Assembly: GCA_964543795.1 (NCBI GenBank)
Contig: CAZIZN010000016.1
Span: 50,618-114,617 of the forward strand
From: JACKIC01 sp964543795
GTDB taxonomy: Bacteria > Planctomycetota > UBA1135 > UBA2386
Direction: 5' to 3'
Length of the DNA stretch: 64,000 bases
Shown here piece after piece: positions 26,333 through 35,807 of this stretch. Below the pieces are notes generated by a model that was given only the letters and a program-made list of their open reading frames with translations, was not told the DNA's origin and searched no databases. Every line of letters starts with the position of its first letter. The first letter of the stretch is position 1. The position numbers and the translations under genes are program-made.

Positions 26333-27226
26333 ATGCGTGTGCAGCGATTCCTCGGCTCGACCTGGGCCTGCGTGCACGGGCCGCACGATCCCCGACGCCT
26401 GCTGACGTGGACCCTCGATCTGCGCTTCGGCGGCTTGCTCTTCGCCCCTGGGCCGCGCCCCCTCGAACCCGAAGACCTGCGTGCCGCAGCGGGCGACCTG
26501 CCGATCCGGTTCCCGGCGGTGCGCGCGAGCAGCGTGCTGACCGAGGTCTCGGCCACCGCGGGACTCGCGTCAGCGCGCGAGGGAGAGGCCGCGGTCGCGT
26601 TGCGCGCCGTGCAGCAGGCGGTGGTGGCGGCTCGCGCTCTGGGCTGCGACACGGTCATCGTCGAGCCCGGGCTGGTGCCCGTGGCCGGGGAGATCGAAGG
26701 GGAGGACCTCGGCGATCCGGGTTATCGCTGGACCGACGAGCGCATCCAGGCACTGCTCGCGCGGCGCAAAGTCGGGCGCAACGCCGCGGTCGAGCGCGCC
26801 TGCCGACGCCTGTTCGAGGTGCTGCGGGCGTTTCCGGACATGCACTTCGCCCTCTGCTGCGGACGCAACCCGCGCACGGTCGGCGACCTGCACGGACTGC
26901 AGGACATCTTCGAGGATCTGCACCAGCCGCGCCTCGGCTACTGGCACGATGCGGCCATTGCGGCCCGCCGTGAGCAAGTGCTCGGCGAGGCGGCAGGCGA
27001 GTGGCTCGAGTTGCTCGGTAATCGTCTGCGCGGCAGCAGCTTGGGCGATGCCAGCCCCGACGGCATGTACCTGCCGCCCGGGGCGGGAGGTGTCGACTAT
27101 GCGCTTCTCGCGACCTATCTACCGCGAGCCGGCGCGGTCGTGCCGGTGGTCCTGGAACTCGATCCCTCGGTGGCACCGGGCGAAATGGCAGGCATGCAAG
27201 CCTGCCTGGCCAAGCACGGCCTCTAG
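26333..27226 (+). CDS. Sugar phosphate isomerase/epimerase-like TIM-barrel protein
   Basis: A 297-residue protein has the layout of the xylose isomerase-like TIM barrel superfamily: SVLTEVSATAG, DTVIVEPGLVPV, FALCCGRNPRTVGDL and LGYWHDAA fall at the strand ends that carry metal ligands. The second half is compatible with Glu, Asp and His ligands, but I cannot name the substrate. The start at ATG 26333 is preferred over an upstream GTG at 26306. The next gene starts 69 bp downstream on the same strand. Confidence 0.6.
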   Translation: MRVQRFLGSTWACVHGPHDPRRLLTWTLDLRFGGLLFAPGPRPLEPEDLRAAAGDLPIRFPAVRASSVLTEVSATAGLASAREGEAAVALRAVQQAVVAARALGCDTVIVEPGLVPVAGEIEGEDLGDPGYRWTDERIQALLARRKVGRNAAVERACRRLFEVLRAFPDMHFALCCGRNPRTVGDLHGLQDIFEDLHQPRLGYWHDAAIAARREQVLGEAAGEWLELLGNRLRGSSLGDASPDGMYLPPGAGGVDYALLATYLPRAGAVVPVVLELDPSVAPGEMAGMQACLAKHGL

Positions 27227-27295
27227 CCCTTGCCGTCCCCGGGTCGATGCAGGAACGTTGGACCCCTGCCGCCCGAAGGCGGCGTAGTGCACGTC

Positions 27296-28369
27296 ATGAA
27301 CCCGATGTCGTTGGCGCGCCGCAAGGCGGATGAGCTCGCCGCAGGGCGCACCGACGCCCTGCGCCGCGTGCTCGTCGGGCGGCAGCGGCTGCTGGTCATG
27401 ACCCACAAGAACCCCGATCCCGACTCGCTCGGCTCGGCCATGGGGCTGCAGGAGTTCGCGCGGCTGGTCGCGGGTGTGGAGAGCGAGTTCGCCGTGACGG
27501 GGCGCATCCTGCGCGCCGAGAACCAGACCATGGTCCGCGAACTCGGCATCGCCATGCGGCAGCTCGACGAGATCGACCTCGGCACGTTCGACTGTTTCGC
27601 CCTGGTCGACACCCAGCCAGGCTTCGGCCACACGTTCGTGCCGCCGGACGTGCGCCTCGACATCGTCTTCGACCACCACGAGTCCGAGGTCAAGGCCGAG
27701 CGTGTCCGGGACGTCGCCTTCGTGGACGTGCGCACCGAGGTCGGCGCGACCAGCTCCCTGGTCGCCAGCCACCTGATGCAGGCGGGTGTGGTGCCGAGCC
27801 GCGAAGCCGCCACGGCGCTCGTCTACGGGATCAAGACCGACACGGCGGACCTCTCGCGCAACGTCACCGATCTCGATCTCGCCGCCTACGAGTTCCTGTT
27901 CCCGCTCTGCGACCGCCAGGTGCTCGCGGCGATCGCGTCGCCCCGACTCCCGCTCGCCTACTTCCAGATCCTCAAGGACGCGCTCGGCAAGGTGCGCCTC
28001 TACGACGGCGTGACCCTCTGCTCGCTCGGGCCCACGTCGAGTCCGGAGATGGTCGCCGAGGTCGCCGACCTGCTGCTGCGCATGGAGGGCGTGCGTGCCG
28101 TGTTCTGCGGCGGCCTGACCGGCAGCGATTACTACATCTCGGTCCGCACGGAGATGGGCAGCGACGCCTGGTCGCTGATCCGCGCGGCGATCGAGGGCGA
28201 GAAGGGCTCGTGCGGCGGCCACGGGTCGGTGGCCGGCGGGTCGATCCCGCTCGAGTCGAACGACCCGCAGACGCTGCGCCGCCTCGAACGTCGCCTCGAG
28301 CGCAACATCCTCCGCGCCATGGGCGTCTCGGGCGCCAACGCCGCAACGATCGGCGATCGCGAGGACTGA
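27296..28369 (+). CDS. DHH-family phosphoesterase (NrnA-like)
   Basis: A 357-residue protein has the RecJ-type motifs HKNPDPDSLGSA (about 38-49), LVDTQPG, and the DHH signature in FDHHES near residue 127, followed by DVRTEVGATS. A DHHA1-like C-terminal domain carries GGHGSVAGGSIP. Such enzymes degrade nanoRNA, pAp or cyclic dinucleotide products, using manganese. Which one applies here is open. ATG 27296 fits the family start, and a longer frame upstream is low in similarity. Confidence 0.86.
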   Translation: MNPMSLARRKADELAAGRTDALRRVLVGRQRLLVMTHKNPDPDSLGSAMGLQEFARLVAGVESEFAVTGRILRAENQTMVRELGIAMRQLDEIDLGTFDCFALVDTQPGFGHTFVPPDVRLDIVFDHHESEVKAERVRDVAFVDVRTEVGATSSLVASHLMQAGVVPSREAATALVYGIKTDTADLSRNVTDLDLAAYEFLFPLCDRQVLAAIASPRLPLAYFQILKDALGKVRLYDGVTLCSLGPTSSPEMVAEVADLLLRMEGVRAVFCGGLTGSDYYISVRTEMGSDAWSLIRAAIEGEKGSCGGHGSVAGGSIPLESNDPQTLRRLERRLERNILRAMGVSGANAATIGDRED

Positions 28370-28438
28370 CGTCGGCGCAGCTCGGTCGCGACCCTGCGCA
28401 GCGGGGTCCGGCTGCCGTATGCTCCGCTGTTCGAACCG

Positions 28439-31400
28439 ATGCGTCCGCTGCCTCTGATCGCCGCTGCACTGCCGCTCGTGGCGGCGCCGTTCCTGCTCAC
28501 TGCGTCGCGGACCGCGCCGCTGCACGCGGACCGGGAGGCGCCCCCGCCCGCGTGCGCTCCGGCCGCGGCGGTGGGCACCAGCCGCTTCGTGCCCAACCTC
28601 GGACAGTGGCACGAGTCCGTGCGGTTCGCGGTGCTCGGCGACACCGTGGGCTGGCTGCACGACGACGGCTTCACCTTGCGCCTCGAGCGCCGTCCGGTCC
28701 GGTCCCCGAGTGGCTCGCCCGAGTCCGCGCCGCGGTCGCACGGCGCGGTCGTGCGCACCCGGTTCGCGGGTGCCGCGCGCGAGTGCGTGGCCCACGGCGA
28801 CCTGCCGGGGCGGCACCACTTCCTGGTCGGTCCCGTCGAGCGCCATCGCACCGGCGTCGCGGCCAGTCGCAGCGTGCGCCTGGTCGACGTGCATCCCGGT
28901 ATCGACGTCGTGTTCGGCCCGCTGCGCGAGTCCGGCTGCGGTCCGTTCGCCTACGACCTGGAACTCCGGCCGGGCGCCGACCTCGCGCAGTTCGTCGCGA
29001 CGTGCGACGGTGTCGAGTCGCTGGCGATCGACGCCGAGGGCGGCCTCTGTCTCACGTTGCCGACTCCGGAAGGGCCGGTCGAACTGCGCCACTCCGCGCC
29101 GATCGCCTGGCAGGACGGACCCGCGGGGCGCCGGCCCCTGGCGGTGCGCTTCCAGCTGCGCGGCGAACGCGCCTACGGCTTCGTCGCGCCCGATCTCGAT
29201 CCGGCGGCGCCGGCCACGATCGACCCCGGCATCGTCTGGAGCACGCTGCTCGGCGGCGGCGGCACCGACTCCATCAACGACTTCGTCTGGCGACCGGGAA
29301 GCGGCATCTGGGTGGCGGGTTGGTCCGGTTCGCTCGACTTCCCGACCACCGCGGGCGCCTACCAGAGCAGCGGCGGCCGCGACGGATTCGTGGCCCGGCT
29401 CAGCGAGGACGGCTCGCAGATCGCCTACGCGACCTACTACGGCGGCAGCGACAACGAAGAGATCCGCGGGCTCGATCTCGGTCCGGGTGAGACGCCCACG
29501 TTCGCCGGCTTCACGCACTCGGCGAACCTGCCCCTGACGGCGGGCGCCGTGCAGCCGTTCTACGCCGGCGCGAGCTTCGTGCTCGAAGTCGGCGACGGCT
29601 TCGTCGCGCGCCTGTCGGCGACCGGCGACCAGCTGCTCGCCTCGACCTACCTCGGCGGCGTCCTCGACGACGCCATCGAGGATGTGGTCGTCGACGCCGC
29701 GGGCGACGCCTACGTCGCCGGATGGACGAGTTCGCCGAACTTCCCGACCACGGCCGGCGCCTGGCGGCCGAGCTTCATCGGCCCCCTCAACCTGCAGACC
29801 GACGGTTTCGTCGCGTGCGTCGCGGCCGACGGACGCTCGCTGCGCTACTCGACCTACGCCGGCGGTTCGGCGCCCGACCAGTTGCGCGCGATCGACCTCG
29901 ATCCGGCGACCGGCGAGGTCGTCGCGGCCGGGTGGGCGTCGTCGGCAGACTTCCCCACGACGCCGACGGCGTACCGCACGACCTCCGGCGGGGTGGTCGA
30001 CATGGTCGCGCTGCGCCTGCGCGCGAACGGCAGTCAGGCCGTGTTCTCGACCTACCTCGGCGGCGTCGACTCGGACGTGGCCGAGACGGTGCTGCTCGGC
30101 GCCGACGGCAGCTGCTGGCTCGGGGGATTCACTCGCTCGCCCAACTTCCCGACCTCCGCCGGCGCACCGCAGCGTACCCCCGGCGGGCTGGACGACGGCG
30201 CCATCGTACGGCTCGCGGCGAACGGGCAGTCGCTCGTGTTCTCGACGCTGCTCGGCGGCGGCGGAGCGGACATCGTGCGCGGTCTGGCCGTCGACGGCAG
30301 TGACCTCGTCGCGGTCGGCGAGACCACGGGCGCCTTCCCGGTCGTGCCCGGGGCGCTGCAAGCGACCTACGGCGGGGGTGGGCTCGATGCGTTCTTCGCC
30401 CACTACACCGGCCTCGGCGCGGTGCTCGACCACGCCACCTACTTCGGCGGCCAGGCGCAGGACGTGCTCGCGCGGGCGGCGCTCGACTCGGGGCTCTGCG
30501 TACTGTCCGGCTGGACGTTCTCGGCCGACCACCCGGTGACGGCGGGAGCGCTGCAGACGCAGCTGCGGGGCGTCGAGGACGGCGTGCTGATGCAGGTCGA
30601 TCTGATCGGCGATCTCGGCGACGGCCTCGAGATCGTGCCCGTCGCCGGGCCCGAGCCGGTGCGCTTCGTCGGCGCCGAGACGGCCGAACTGCTCGCCGTG
30701 CGCGCGCGCAACCGCACGGGCCGCGATCTCTGGATCGACCGGGTGCGTGTGCTGATCGCCGGCAGCGGCAGTGGTCCGAGCCACCTGCGCGACGTCGCCG
30801 TGCACGTCGACGATCCGCTCACGGTCGATCCCTACGACCAGCGGGTCGCCGGTCCGCTCGCCGTCGTCGGCGAGGATCGCGAACTCGAGATCGCGCTGGG
30901 CAGCGTGCGTGTGCCGCGCCTGGGCGAGACCCTGCTGCGCGTCGCCGCGCGGATCGAGCCGGCGGCGAACGGCGCGACGATCGAGGCCGCGTGCGCGACC
31001 GTCGACGCGAGTGCCTGGAGCGTGCGGGCCTACGGAGCCGGCGCGGGGCCGCAGGTGCGTGTGTTCGGCGACGGGCGCGCCGTGGGCGCCGTGCTGGTGG
31101 CGGGCGCGTTGCCGGGCGACCGGGACGGCGACGGCGTGCGCACGGTGTTCGACCTGCGGCGACAAGCGGCGAACCTCGGCGCGGACGCTGGCCCGGGCGA
31201 CTGCGACGGCGACGGGGTGGTTACCGTCGTCGACCTGGAACTGACGCAGCATGCGCTGCTGGGCCGAGCGACGGCGGTCGTCGTGCCGCTGGCCGTCGTG
31301 CGTGGCGAGTGGTTCACGCTGCGCGGCGTGTTCCCGGCCGGCAGCGCCGTCGACGGCACGCTCGGCTCGCGCACCCTCACGCCCGGCCGGGTGACGCCGC

Positions 31401-31507
31401 GCGAAGTGACGTTGCGAGTCGACGCCGCGCAGCCGCCGGGCCTGCAGACGCTGCAGGTCTCGATCGGCGGGCAGCTGCTCGCGGCGCGGGACGTGCTGGT
31501 GCAGTGA
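28439..31507 (+). CDS. Secreted SBBP-repeat protein with dockerin-like C-terminus
   Basis: A 1022-residue protein has a signal peptide (about 1-30) and an N-terminal region typical of SBBP-repeat proteins (FVPNLGQWHESVRF, DVHPGIDVVF, GFVAPDLDPAAPATIDPGI). Beta-propeller repeats then recur with LDFPTTAGAYQ, DGFVARLS and STYLGG signatures from about 260 to 720. Close to the end, two calcium-binding loops, GDRDGDG and GDCDGDG, about 30 residues apart, form a type-I dockerin-like unit (about 893-945). A beta-strand tail follows. Exported; function unknown, perhaps adhesion to a cell-surface or cellulosome-like partner. Confidence 0.85.
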   Translation: MRPLPLIAAALPLVAAPFLLTASRTAPLHADREAPPPACAPAAAVGTSRFVPNLGQWHESVRFAVLGDTVGWLHDDGFTLRLERRPVRSPSGSPESAPRSHGAVVRTRFAGAARECVAHGDLPGRHHFLVGPVERHRTGVAASRSVRLVDVHPGIDVVFGPLRESGCGPFAYDLELRPGADLAQFVATCDGVESLAIDAEGGLCLTLPTPEGPVELRHSAPIAWQDGPAGRRPLAVRFQLRGERAYGFVAPDLDPAAPATIDPGIVWSTLLGGGGTDSINDFVWRPGSGIWVAGWSGSLDFPTTAGAYQSSGGRDGFVARLSEDGSQIAYATYYGGSDNEEIRGLDLGPGETPTFAGFTHSANLPLTAGAVQPFYAGASFVLEVGDGFVARLSATGDQLLASTYLGGVLDDAIEDVVVDAAGDAYVAGWTSSPNFPTTAGAWRPSFIGPLNLQTDGFVACVAADGRSLRYSTYAGGSAPDQLRAIDLDPATGEVVAAGWASSADFPTTPTAYRTTSGGVVDMVALRLRANGSQAVFSTYLGGVDSDVAETVLLGADGSCWLGGFTRSPNFPTSAGAPQRTPGGLDDGAIVRLAANGQSLVFSTLLGGGGADIVRGLAVDGSDLVAVGETTGAFPVVPGALQATYGGGGLDAFFAHYTGLGAVLDHATYFGGQAQDVLARAALDSGLCVLSGWTFSADHPVTAGALQTQLRGVEDGVLMQVDLIGDLGDGLEIVPVAGPEPVRFVGAETAELLAVRARNRTGRDLWIDRVRVLIAGSGSGPSHLRDVAVHVDDPLTVDPYDQRVAGPLAVVGEDRELEIALGSVRVPRLGETLLRVAARIEPAANGATIEAACATVDASAWSVRAYGAGAGPQVRVFGDGRAVGAVLVAGALPGDRDGDGVRTVFDLRRQAANLGADAGPGDCDGDGVVTVVDLELTQHALLGRATAVVVPLAVVRGEWFTLRGVFPAGSAVDGTLGSRTLTPGRVTPREVTLRVDAAQPPGLQTLQVSIGGQLLAARDVLVQ

Positions 31508-32295
31508 CGCCGCGCGTCCTCCTGCTCGGCGGCATCGATCCCAGCGGCGGTGCGGGGCTCACCGTCGACGCGACCGTGATCGCCGCGTGTGGTGCCCACT
31601 CGTTGCCCGTGCCCGTGGCGCTGACGGTGCAGAGCCGGCGCGGGTTCCGCGAGCTGGTGCCGGTCGCCGCGGACGTCTGGCTGGCGGCGTTGCGCGAACA
31701 GCTCCTCGACGCGCCGGTCCAGGCGATCAAGATCGGTCTGGTGGGGAGCGCTGCGAACGTGCGCGCGATCGCCACGGCGTTGCACGAACTGGCACCGCTC
31801 GTACCGATCGTCGTCGATCCCGTCCTGTCGGCGACCGCGGGCGGGTTCGAGCCCGCTTCGGACCTGTGCGCCGCCTACCGCGACGCGCTGCTGCCGCTCG
31901 CGGCGCTGGCGACGCCGAACGTGCCCGAACTGGCCGCGCTCGGCGACGGCGACGCCGCGCGGCTGCTGGCGTCCGGCTGCGGGGCGGTGTTGAGCAAGGG
32001 CGGGCACGGCGACGACGTCGATGCGGTCGATCGGCTCGTCTCGCATCGTGGTGATCGGCGCAGCGGCGATCGGCACTGGGTGCGGCCGCGGCTCGCCACC
32101 GGGCCGGTGCGCGGCACGGGCTGCGCGCTGGCGAGCGCGATCGCCGCCCATCTCGCGCACGGCGACGATCTCGCGACCGCGGTCGGCCGCGCCGGCGACG
32201 AACTCGCGGGCCTGCTCGCGGCGCTGCCCGCGCCTACCGATGGGCTGCCGCGCCCCCTGCCGCTGGCCGCCTGGCCGCGGCGCCGGCCGTCATGA
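31504..32295 (+). CDS. thiD: Hydroxymethylpyrimidine/phosphomethylpyrimidine kinase
   Basis: A 263-residue ribokinase-like enzyme begins at GTG 31504, overlapping the stop of the previous gene by four bases. GGIDPSGGAGLTVDAT is the substrate-binding motif at the N-terminus, IKIGLVGS and VDPVLSATAG follow, and RGTGCALASA contains the anion hole and the catalytic Cys position. It phosphorylates HMP and then HMP-P in thiamine biosynthesis. No other thiamine gene is near. Its 3' end overlaps the converging acyl-CoA synthetase gene by six bases. Confidence 0.88.
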   Translation: MTPRVLLLGGIDPSGGAGLTVDATVIAACGAHSLPVPVALTVQSRRGFRELVPVAADVWLAALREQLLDAPVQAIKIGLVGSAANVRAIATALHELAPLVPIVVDPVLSATAGGFEPASDLCAAYRDALLPLAALATPNVPELAALGDGDAARLLASGCGAVLSKGGHGDDVDAVDRLVSHRGDRRSGDRHWVRPRLATGPVRGTGCALASAIAAHLAHGDDLATAVGRAGDELAGLLAALPAPTDGLPRPLPLAAWPRRRPS

Positions 32296-34098
32296 CGCGA
32301 ACATCGCCGCGATCACGCCGCCGAAGCGCTCGGCGACGAGATGGCGCCGCACCTTCAGGGTCTGCGTCAGGAGGCCGTTCTCGGGCGTCAGCGGTTCGGC
32401 CAGCACGCGGAACGGGCCGACGCGGTCGCACGGCCGGCAGCCGTTCGCGCGCGTGAGCAGCGCATCGAGCTCCGCCCGCAGCAGCGCCTGCACCTCCTTG
32501 CTCTCGACGATGCCGTCCCGCACGGCCCAACGTTCGCGCGGTACGCGCTGCTCGAGCAGTTCGCGGTGCGGGACGAGCAGTGCGCCGAGCACCTTCTGGT
32601 CCTGCCCGACGCAGATCGCCTGCTCGATCAGCGGCGACGTCTTGATCATGGTCTCGACGGGCTCCGGCTCGACGTTCTCGCCGCCGGCCAGCACGATGGT
32701 GTCCTTGGCCCGGCCCGTGATCCAGAGATTGCCGGAGGCGTCGCGGTGGCCCAGGTCGCCCGAGTCGAACCACTGCTCGCGCAGGACCTCGGCGGTCTTG
32801 CGCGTGTTCTCGTAGTAGCCCTGCATGACCTGCGGGCCGCGGATCCACAGCACGCCGGTCTCGCCGGCCGCGCACGGGGTGCCGTCGGCGCGGCGCGGTT
32901 CGATCTCGGTCTCGGGCAGGGGTGGTCCGATGTGGCCCGGTGCATTGCGTTCGGGAAGGCGCACGGCCGCGACGGGGCTCGTCTCGGTGAGTCCGTAGCC
33001 GTTGAGGATCGGCAGGCCCATGCCGAGCAGCGTCTCGTCGACGTGGCGCGGCAGCGCTCCGCCGCCGCTCACGCAGAGCCGCAGCCTGCCGCCGAAACGC
33101 GCCCGGACCTTGGTCAGGACGAGCCGTTCCAGCGCGGCGTGCTGCACGCGCGCGAGCGGGCCGGCACGACGTCCGCCCACGAGCCGGCTGGTGGCGAGCG
33201 CCTGCCGCAGCAGGAAGCCGCGCAGGCCCTTCGACTTCGCCGACTGCTGCACGATGCCGTCGTGCAGCATCTCCCAGACGCGCGGCACGGCTGCGAACAC
33301 CGTCGGCCGCACGGCGGCGAGATCGTCCTTGATGCTGCGCCGGTCGGTGTAGACGAGCTGTCCGCCGACGGCCAGCGCCAGGTAGTCGATGATGCGTTCG
33401 TACATGTGCCACGCCGGCAGCACCGACAGGAAGCAGTCTTCGTGCGAGAACTTGAGCACCTGCCGCACGGCCCGCATGTTCGCGAGCACGTTGCCGTGGC
33501 TCAGCATCACGCCTTTGGGATCGGCGGTGGTGCCGCTCGTGTAGACGATCGTGAGCAGATCGTTCGAAGTCACCGCCGCGCGTGCGGCGGCGAGGCGGCC
33601 GGGACCGTTCGCCTCGCGCAGCGCGCTCTCTCCGGCGGCGAGCAGGCTGCCCAACGCGGTGGATGCGCCGCTGCGCTCCTGCATCACGACGATGTCCTCG
33701 AGTCCTGGCAGGGCCGCGGACCGCACCTCGTGCGCGACGCGTTCGTCCTCGACGAAGCAGAGCCGGCTGCCGCTGTGTCGCAGGATGAACTCCACCTCGC
33801 GCGGCGTGGTGTCCGGGCCGCGCGGCACGTCCGGCGCGCCGAGGCTCGCCAGCGCGAGGTCGACGAGCAGCCACTCGTAGCGGTTGTCGGCGATCAGGCC
33901 GACGCGGTCGCCGCGCCGCAGGCCGCGGTCCAGCAGCGCCAGGGCGAGGGCGTCGACGTCGCGGCAGAGCCGCTCGAAGGTGACCTGTTCGGTCGACTGC
34001 GCGTTCCGGCGCGGCAGGAAGACGCGGTCGCCGTAGGGGTGGACCCATTCCTCCAGAAGGCGCGCGAACGTCGACGCGATCGGGGTCACGGAACGCAT
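32290..34098 (-). CDS. Long-chain acyl-CoA synthetase (AMP-binding)
   Basis: A 602-residue enzyme (ATG 34098; a GTG at 34155 is the alternative) has the P-loop YTSGTTADPKGV, the fatty-acid tunnel region WHMYERI, CVSGGGALPRHV, the ANL motif GYGLTETSPV and DSGDLGHRD, and the C-terminal lid with GRAKDTIVLAGGENVEP. It activates fatty acids with ATP and CoA. There is no signal peptide or membrane helix. The gene ends in an overlap with thiD, so transcription converges. It is the last chromosomal-type gene before the tRNA. Confidence 0.93.
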   Translation of the reverse strand: MRSVTPIASTFARLLEEWVHPYGDRVFLPRRNAQSTEQVTFERLCRDVDALALALLDRGLRRGDRVGLIADNRYEWLLVDLALASLGAPDVPRGPDTTPREVEFILRHSGSRLCFVEDERVAHEVRSAALPGLEDIVVMQERSGASTALGSLLAAGESALREANGPGRLAAARAAVTSNDLLTIVYTSGTTADPKGVMLSHGNVLANMRAVRQVLKFSHEDCFLSVLPAWHMYERIIDYLALAVGGQLVYTDRRSIKDDLAAVRPTVFAAVPRVWEMLHDGIVQQSAKSKGLRGFLLRQALATSRLVGGRRAGPLARVQHAALERLVLTKVRARFGGRLRLCVSGGGALPRHVDETLLGMGLPILNGYGLTETSPVAAVRLPERNAPGHIGPPLPETEIEPRRADGTPCAAGETGVLWIRGPQVMQGYYENTRKTAEVLREQWFDSGDLGHRDASGNLWITGRAKDTIVLAGGENVEPEPVETMIKTSPLIEQAICVGQDQKVLGALLVPHRELLEQRVPRERWAVRDGIVESKEVQALLRAELDALLTRANGCRPCDRVGPFRVLAEPLTPENGLLTQTLKVRRHLVAERFGGVIAAMFAS

Positions 34099-34272
34099 GC
34101 CGGAGCCCTCACCGGGCGGCGTGCGGAGAACCTCGCTGGAGCTCTTGACATCCACGTTGTCGACCCATACGAATGCGCCCCCTCGATCGCACGGTCAATC
34201 GGCCCGACGTCAAAATCGGCTCGGTTGGCGGGTGGTCGATGACCCGTCCGGCCTCGGCCGGACGCTCTGTGA

Positions 34273-34347
34273 GCGGGTGTAGCTCAGTGGTAGAGCATCA
34301 CGTTGCCAACGTGAGGGTCGTGAGTTCGAATCTCATCACCCGCTCCA
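34273..34347 (+). tRNA. tRNA-Gly (anticodon GCC), CCA encoded; integration target
   Basis: A full cloverleaf is visible. The acceptor GCGGGTG (34273-34279) pairs with CACCCGC (34337-34343), followed by discriminator T and CCA. The D arm has GCTCAGTGGTAGAGC, the anticodon stem TCACG/CGTGA has loop TTGCCAA with anticodon GCC at 34305-34307, and the T arm has GTGAG-TTCGAAT-CTCAT. An integrase gene starts about 105 bp downstream. The 3' part (from the anticodon loop on) is repeated at 46437, which makes this gene the attachment site. Confidence 0.97.
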
Positions 34348-34351
34348 GTTT
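34303..34351 (+). other. Attachment site, left copy (attL-type, inside tRNA-Gly)
   Basis: This 49-bp segment covers the tRNA anticodon loop through the CCA and four bases beyond (TTGCCAACGTGAGGGTCG at its start, TCACCCGCTCCAGTTT at its end). It recurs at 46437-46485 with just two mismatches. Those mismatches are the second base pair of the T stem (T-A here, A-T there), so pairing is kept in both. Tyrosine integrases commonly recombine in tRNA 3' halves and rebuild the gene with element DNA. That explains the intact tRNA here and a partial copy at the far end. Confidence 0.88.
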
Positions 34352-34420
34352 CCAACTCTCGTGCTCGCAAGAGCAACGGGCACTTCGCCGGTGACCGGCG
34401 GACGCGTCGATCTGCAAGGA

Positions 34421-34448
34421 GCTGCGGTAGTGACTACCGCAGAACCCC
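34421..34448 (+). repeat. Element-end palindromic repeat, left copy
   Basis: A near-perfect inverted repeat (half-site CTGCGGTAGT, then its complement ACTACCGCAG, sharing a central base) is followed by AACCCC. An almost identical 28-bp copy, differing in two central bases, occurs in the same orientation at 46272-46299. This copy ends three bases before the integrase ATG at 34452. Position just inside both ends suggests an integrase or excisionase arm site, or an operator controlling the integrase. Confidence 0.75.
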
Positions 34449-34451
34449 GTG

Positions 34452-35699
34452 ATGCGTCCGAAGTCTCCGTTCCCGAAGGTCTACCACCACAAGGCGACCG
34501 ATCAGGATGCCGTGGTGGTGCGCGACCCTGACGGCAAGCGCCGCACGGTCTACCTCGGCAAGCACAACAGCCCGGCTGCGCAGCGCCGCTACCGCGAAGT
34601 CCTGGCCGAGCACCTGGCCGGCAAGCCGGTCACCGGCACCCGCGGTGCCCAGCGCCTGCCGAGCGAATGGCCCACCGTCGGGCAGCTCGCGGCAGCCTAC
34701 CTGCTGCACGCCCGCCGCTACTACGTCGGCGCCGACGGCGAGCCGACGCGTGAAGTCGAGAACGCGGTGGCCGCGTTCCGCATGCTGCTGCGCCTGCACC
34801 GCGACACGCCGACCGATCGCTTCCGCATCGCCGACCTGCAGGCCGTGCGGCAGGCCCTCGTCGACCTGCGCGAGCGCAACGCGAAGGGCCGGCAGGCACC
34901 GGACGGGCTCTCTCGCCGCACCGTGAACGACCGGGTCGGACGCTGCAAGCGGCTGTTCCGGTGGGGGGTCGAGCAGCGGCTCGTGCCCGGCGGAACCTGG
35001 GCCGAGCTGTCCGCGCTCCGCGGGCTCGCGGCCGGCCGCTGCGGCGCACGCGACAACCCGCCGGTCGAGCCGGTGCCGCGCGGTCTCGTCGATGCGACGC
35101 TGCCGCACCTTGTCCCGACGATCGCGGCCGCCGTGGAAGTGCAGTGGCTCACGGGCATGCGCCCGACGGAGGTCCTGTCGATGACCCGGCGCCAACTCGA
35201 CACGAGCGGCGCGACGTGGCTCTACCGGATGGCGCAGCACAAGGGGACGTGGCGCGGCAAGGAGCGCGTCGTGGCGCTCGGCCCGAAGGCCCAGGCCATC
35301 CTGCGCCCGCGCCTTCGGCTTGAGCAGGACGCACCGCTGTTCTCGGGCCGCGATGCCTGGAACGAGCACCGCGCCTCGCTGCGCGAGCAGAGGCAGACTC
35401 CGTCGACCAAGCAGACGCGTGAACGCGATCGCCGCGGCAGGGAGCACGCCGAGGAAGTGGCCGAGCTGCTGACCGTGAACGAGTACCGTCGCCACCTGCA
35501 TCGCGCCGCCGACAAGGCCGGCGTGCCGCGGTGGTCGCCGCATCGGCTGCGGCACGCGGCCGGGTCACGCATCGCGCGCGAAGCCGGCATCGAAGCGGCG
35601 AGGGCCGCTCTGGGGCACGCGGACGAGCGCAGCGCGCGTCGCTACGCGAGCGGGGCCGACGTGGCCATCGCCAGCGACGTCGCGGCCAAGCTCGGGTAG
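34452..35699 (+). CDS. Tyrosine site-specific integrase of element 1
   Basis: A 415-residue phage-type integrase has an N-terminal arm-binding and SAM-like core-binding region (about 1-200) and a C-terminal catalytic domain. The catalytic residues visible are Arg in TGMRPTEV, the His-x-x-Arg of HRLRHAAGS, the His of GHADE and the nucleophile Tyr in ARRYASG. It lies 105 bp after the tRNA, in the usual orientation away from attL. The ATG at 34452 directly follows a palindrome that could control it. A GTG at 34449 is also possible. Confidence 0.92.
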   Translation: MRPKSPFPKVYHHKATDQDAVVVRDPDGKRRTVYLGKHNSPAAQRRYREVLAEHLAGKPVTGTRGAQRLPSEWPTVGQLAAAYLLHARRYYVGADGEPTREVENAVAAFRMLLRLHRDTPTDRFRIADLQAVRQALVDLRERNAKGRQAPDGLSRRTVNDRVGRCKRLFRWGVEQRLVPGGTWAELSALRGLAAGRCGARDNPPVEPVPRGLVDATLPHLVPTIAAAVEVQWLTGMRPTEVLSMTRRQLDTSGATWLYRMAQHKGTWRGKERVVALGPKAQAILRPRLRLEQDAPLFSGRDAWNEHRASLREQRQTPSTKQTRERDRRGREHAEEVAELLTVNEYRRHLHRAADKAGVPRWSPHRLRHAAGSRIAREAGIEAARAALGHADERSARRYASGADVAIASDVAAKLG

Positions 35700-35807
35700 G
35701 CTCCCTCCTGGGGGCAACGGCTCGCCTGATCCGCGAGCCGAGCGCGTCTACTCACTGCCGCGCGCCGCCCCGCCTTCTGCGCATGGCGGTGGCAAGGCAG
35801 TGAGGCC

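Noticed and set aside
27119..31252. Minus-strand frame of about 1377 codons opposite the DHH and SBBP genes
   Set aside because: Same GC effect; the plus-strand proteins have strong motifs and signals.
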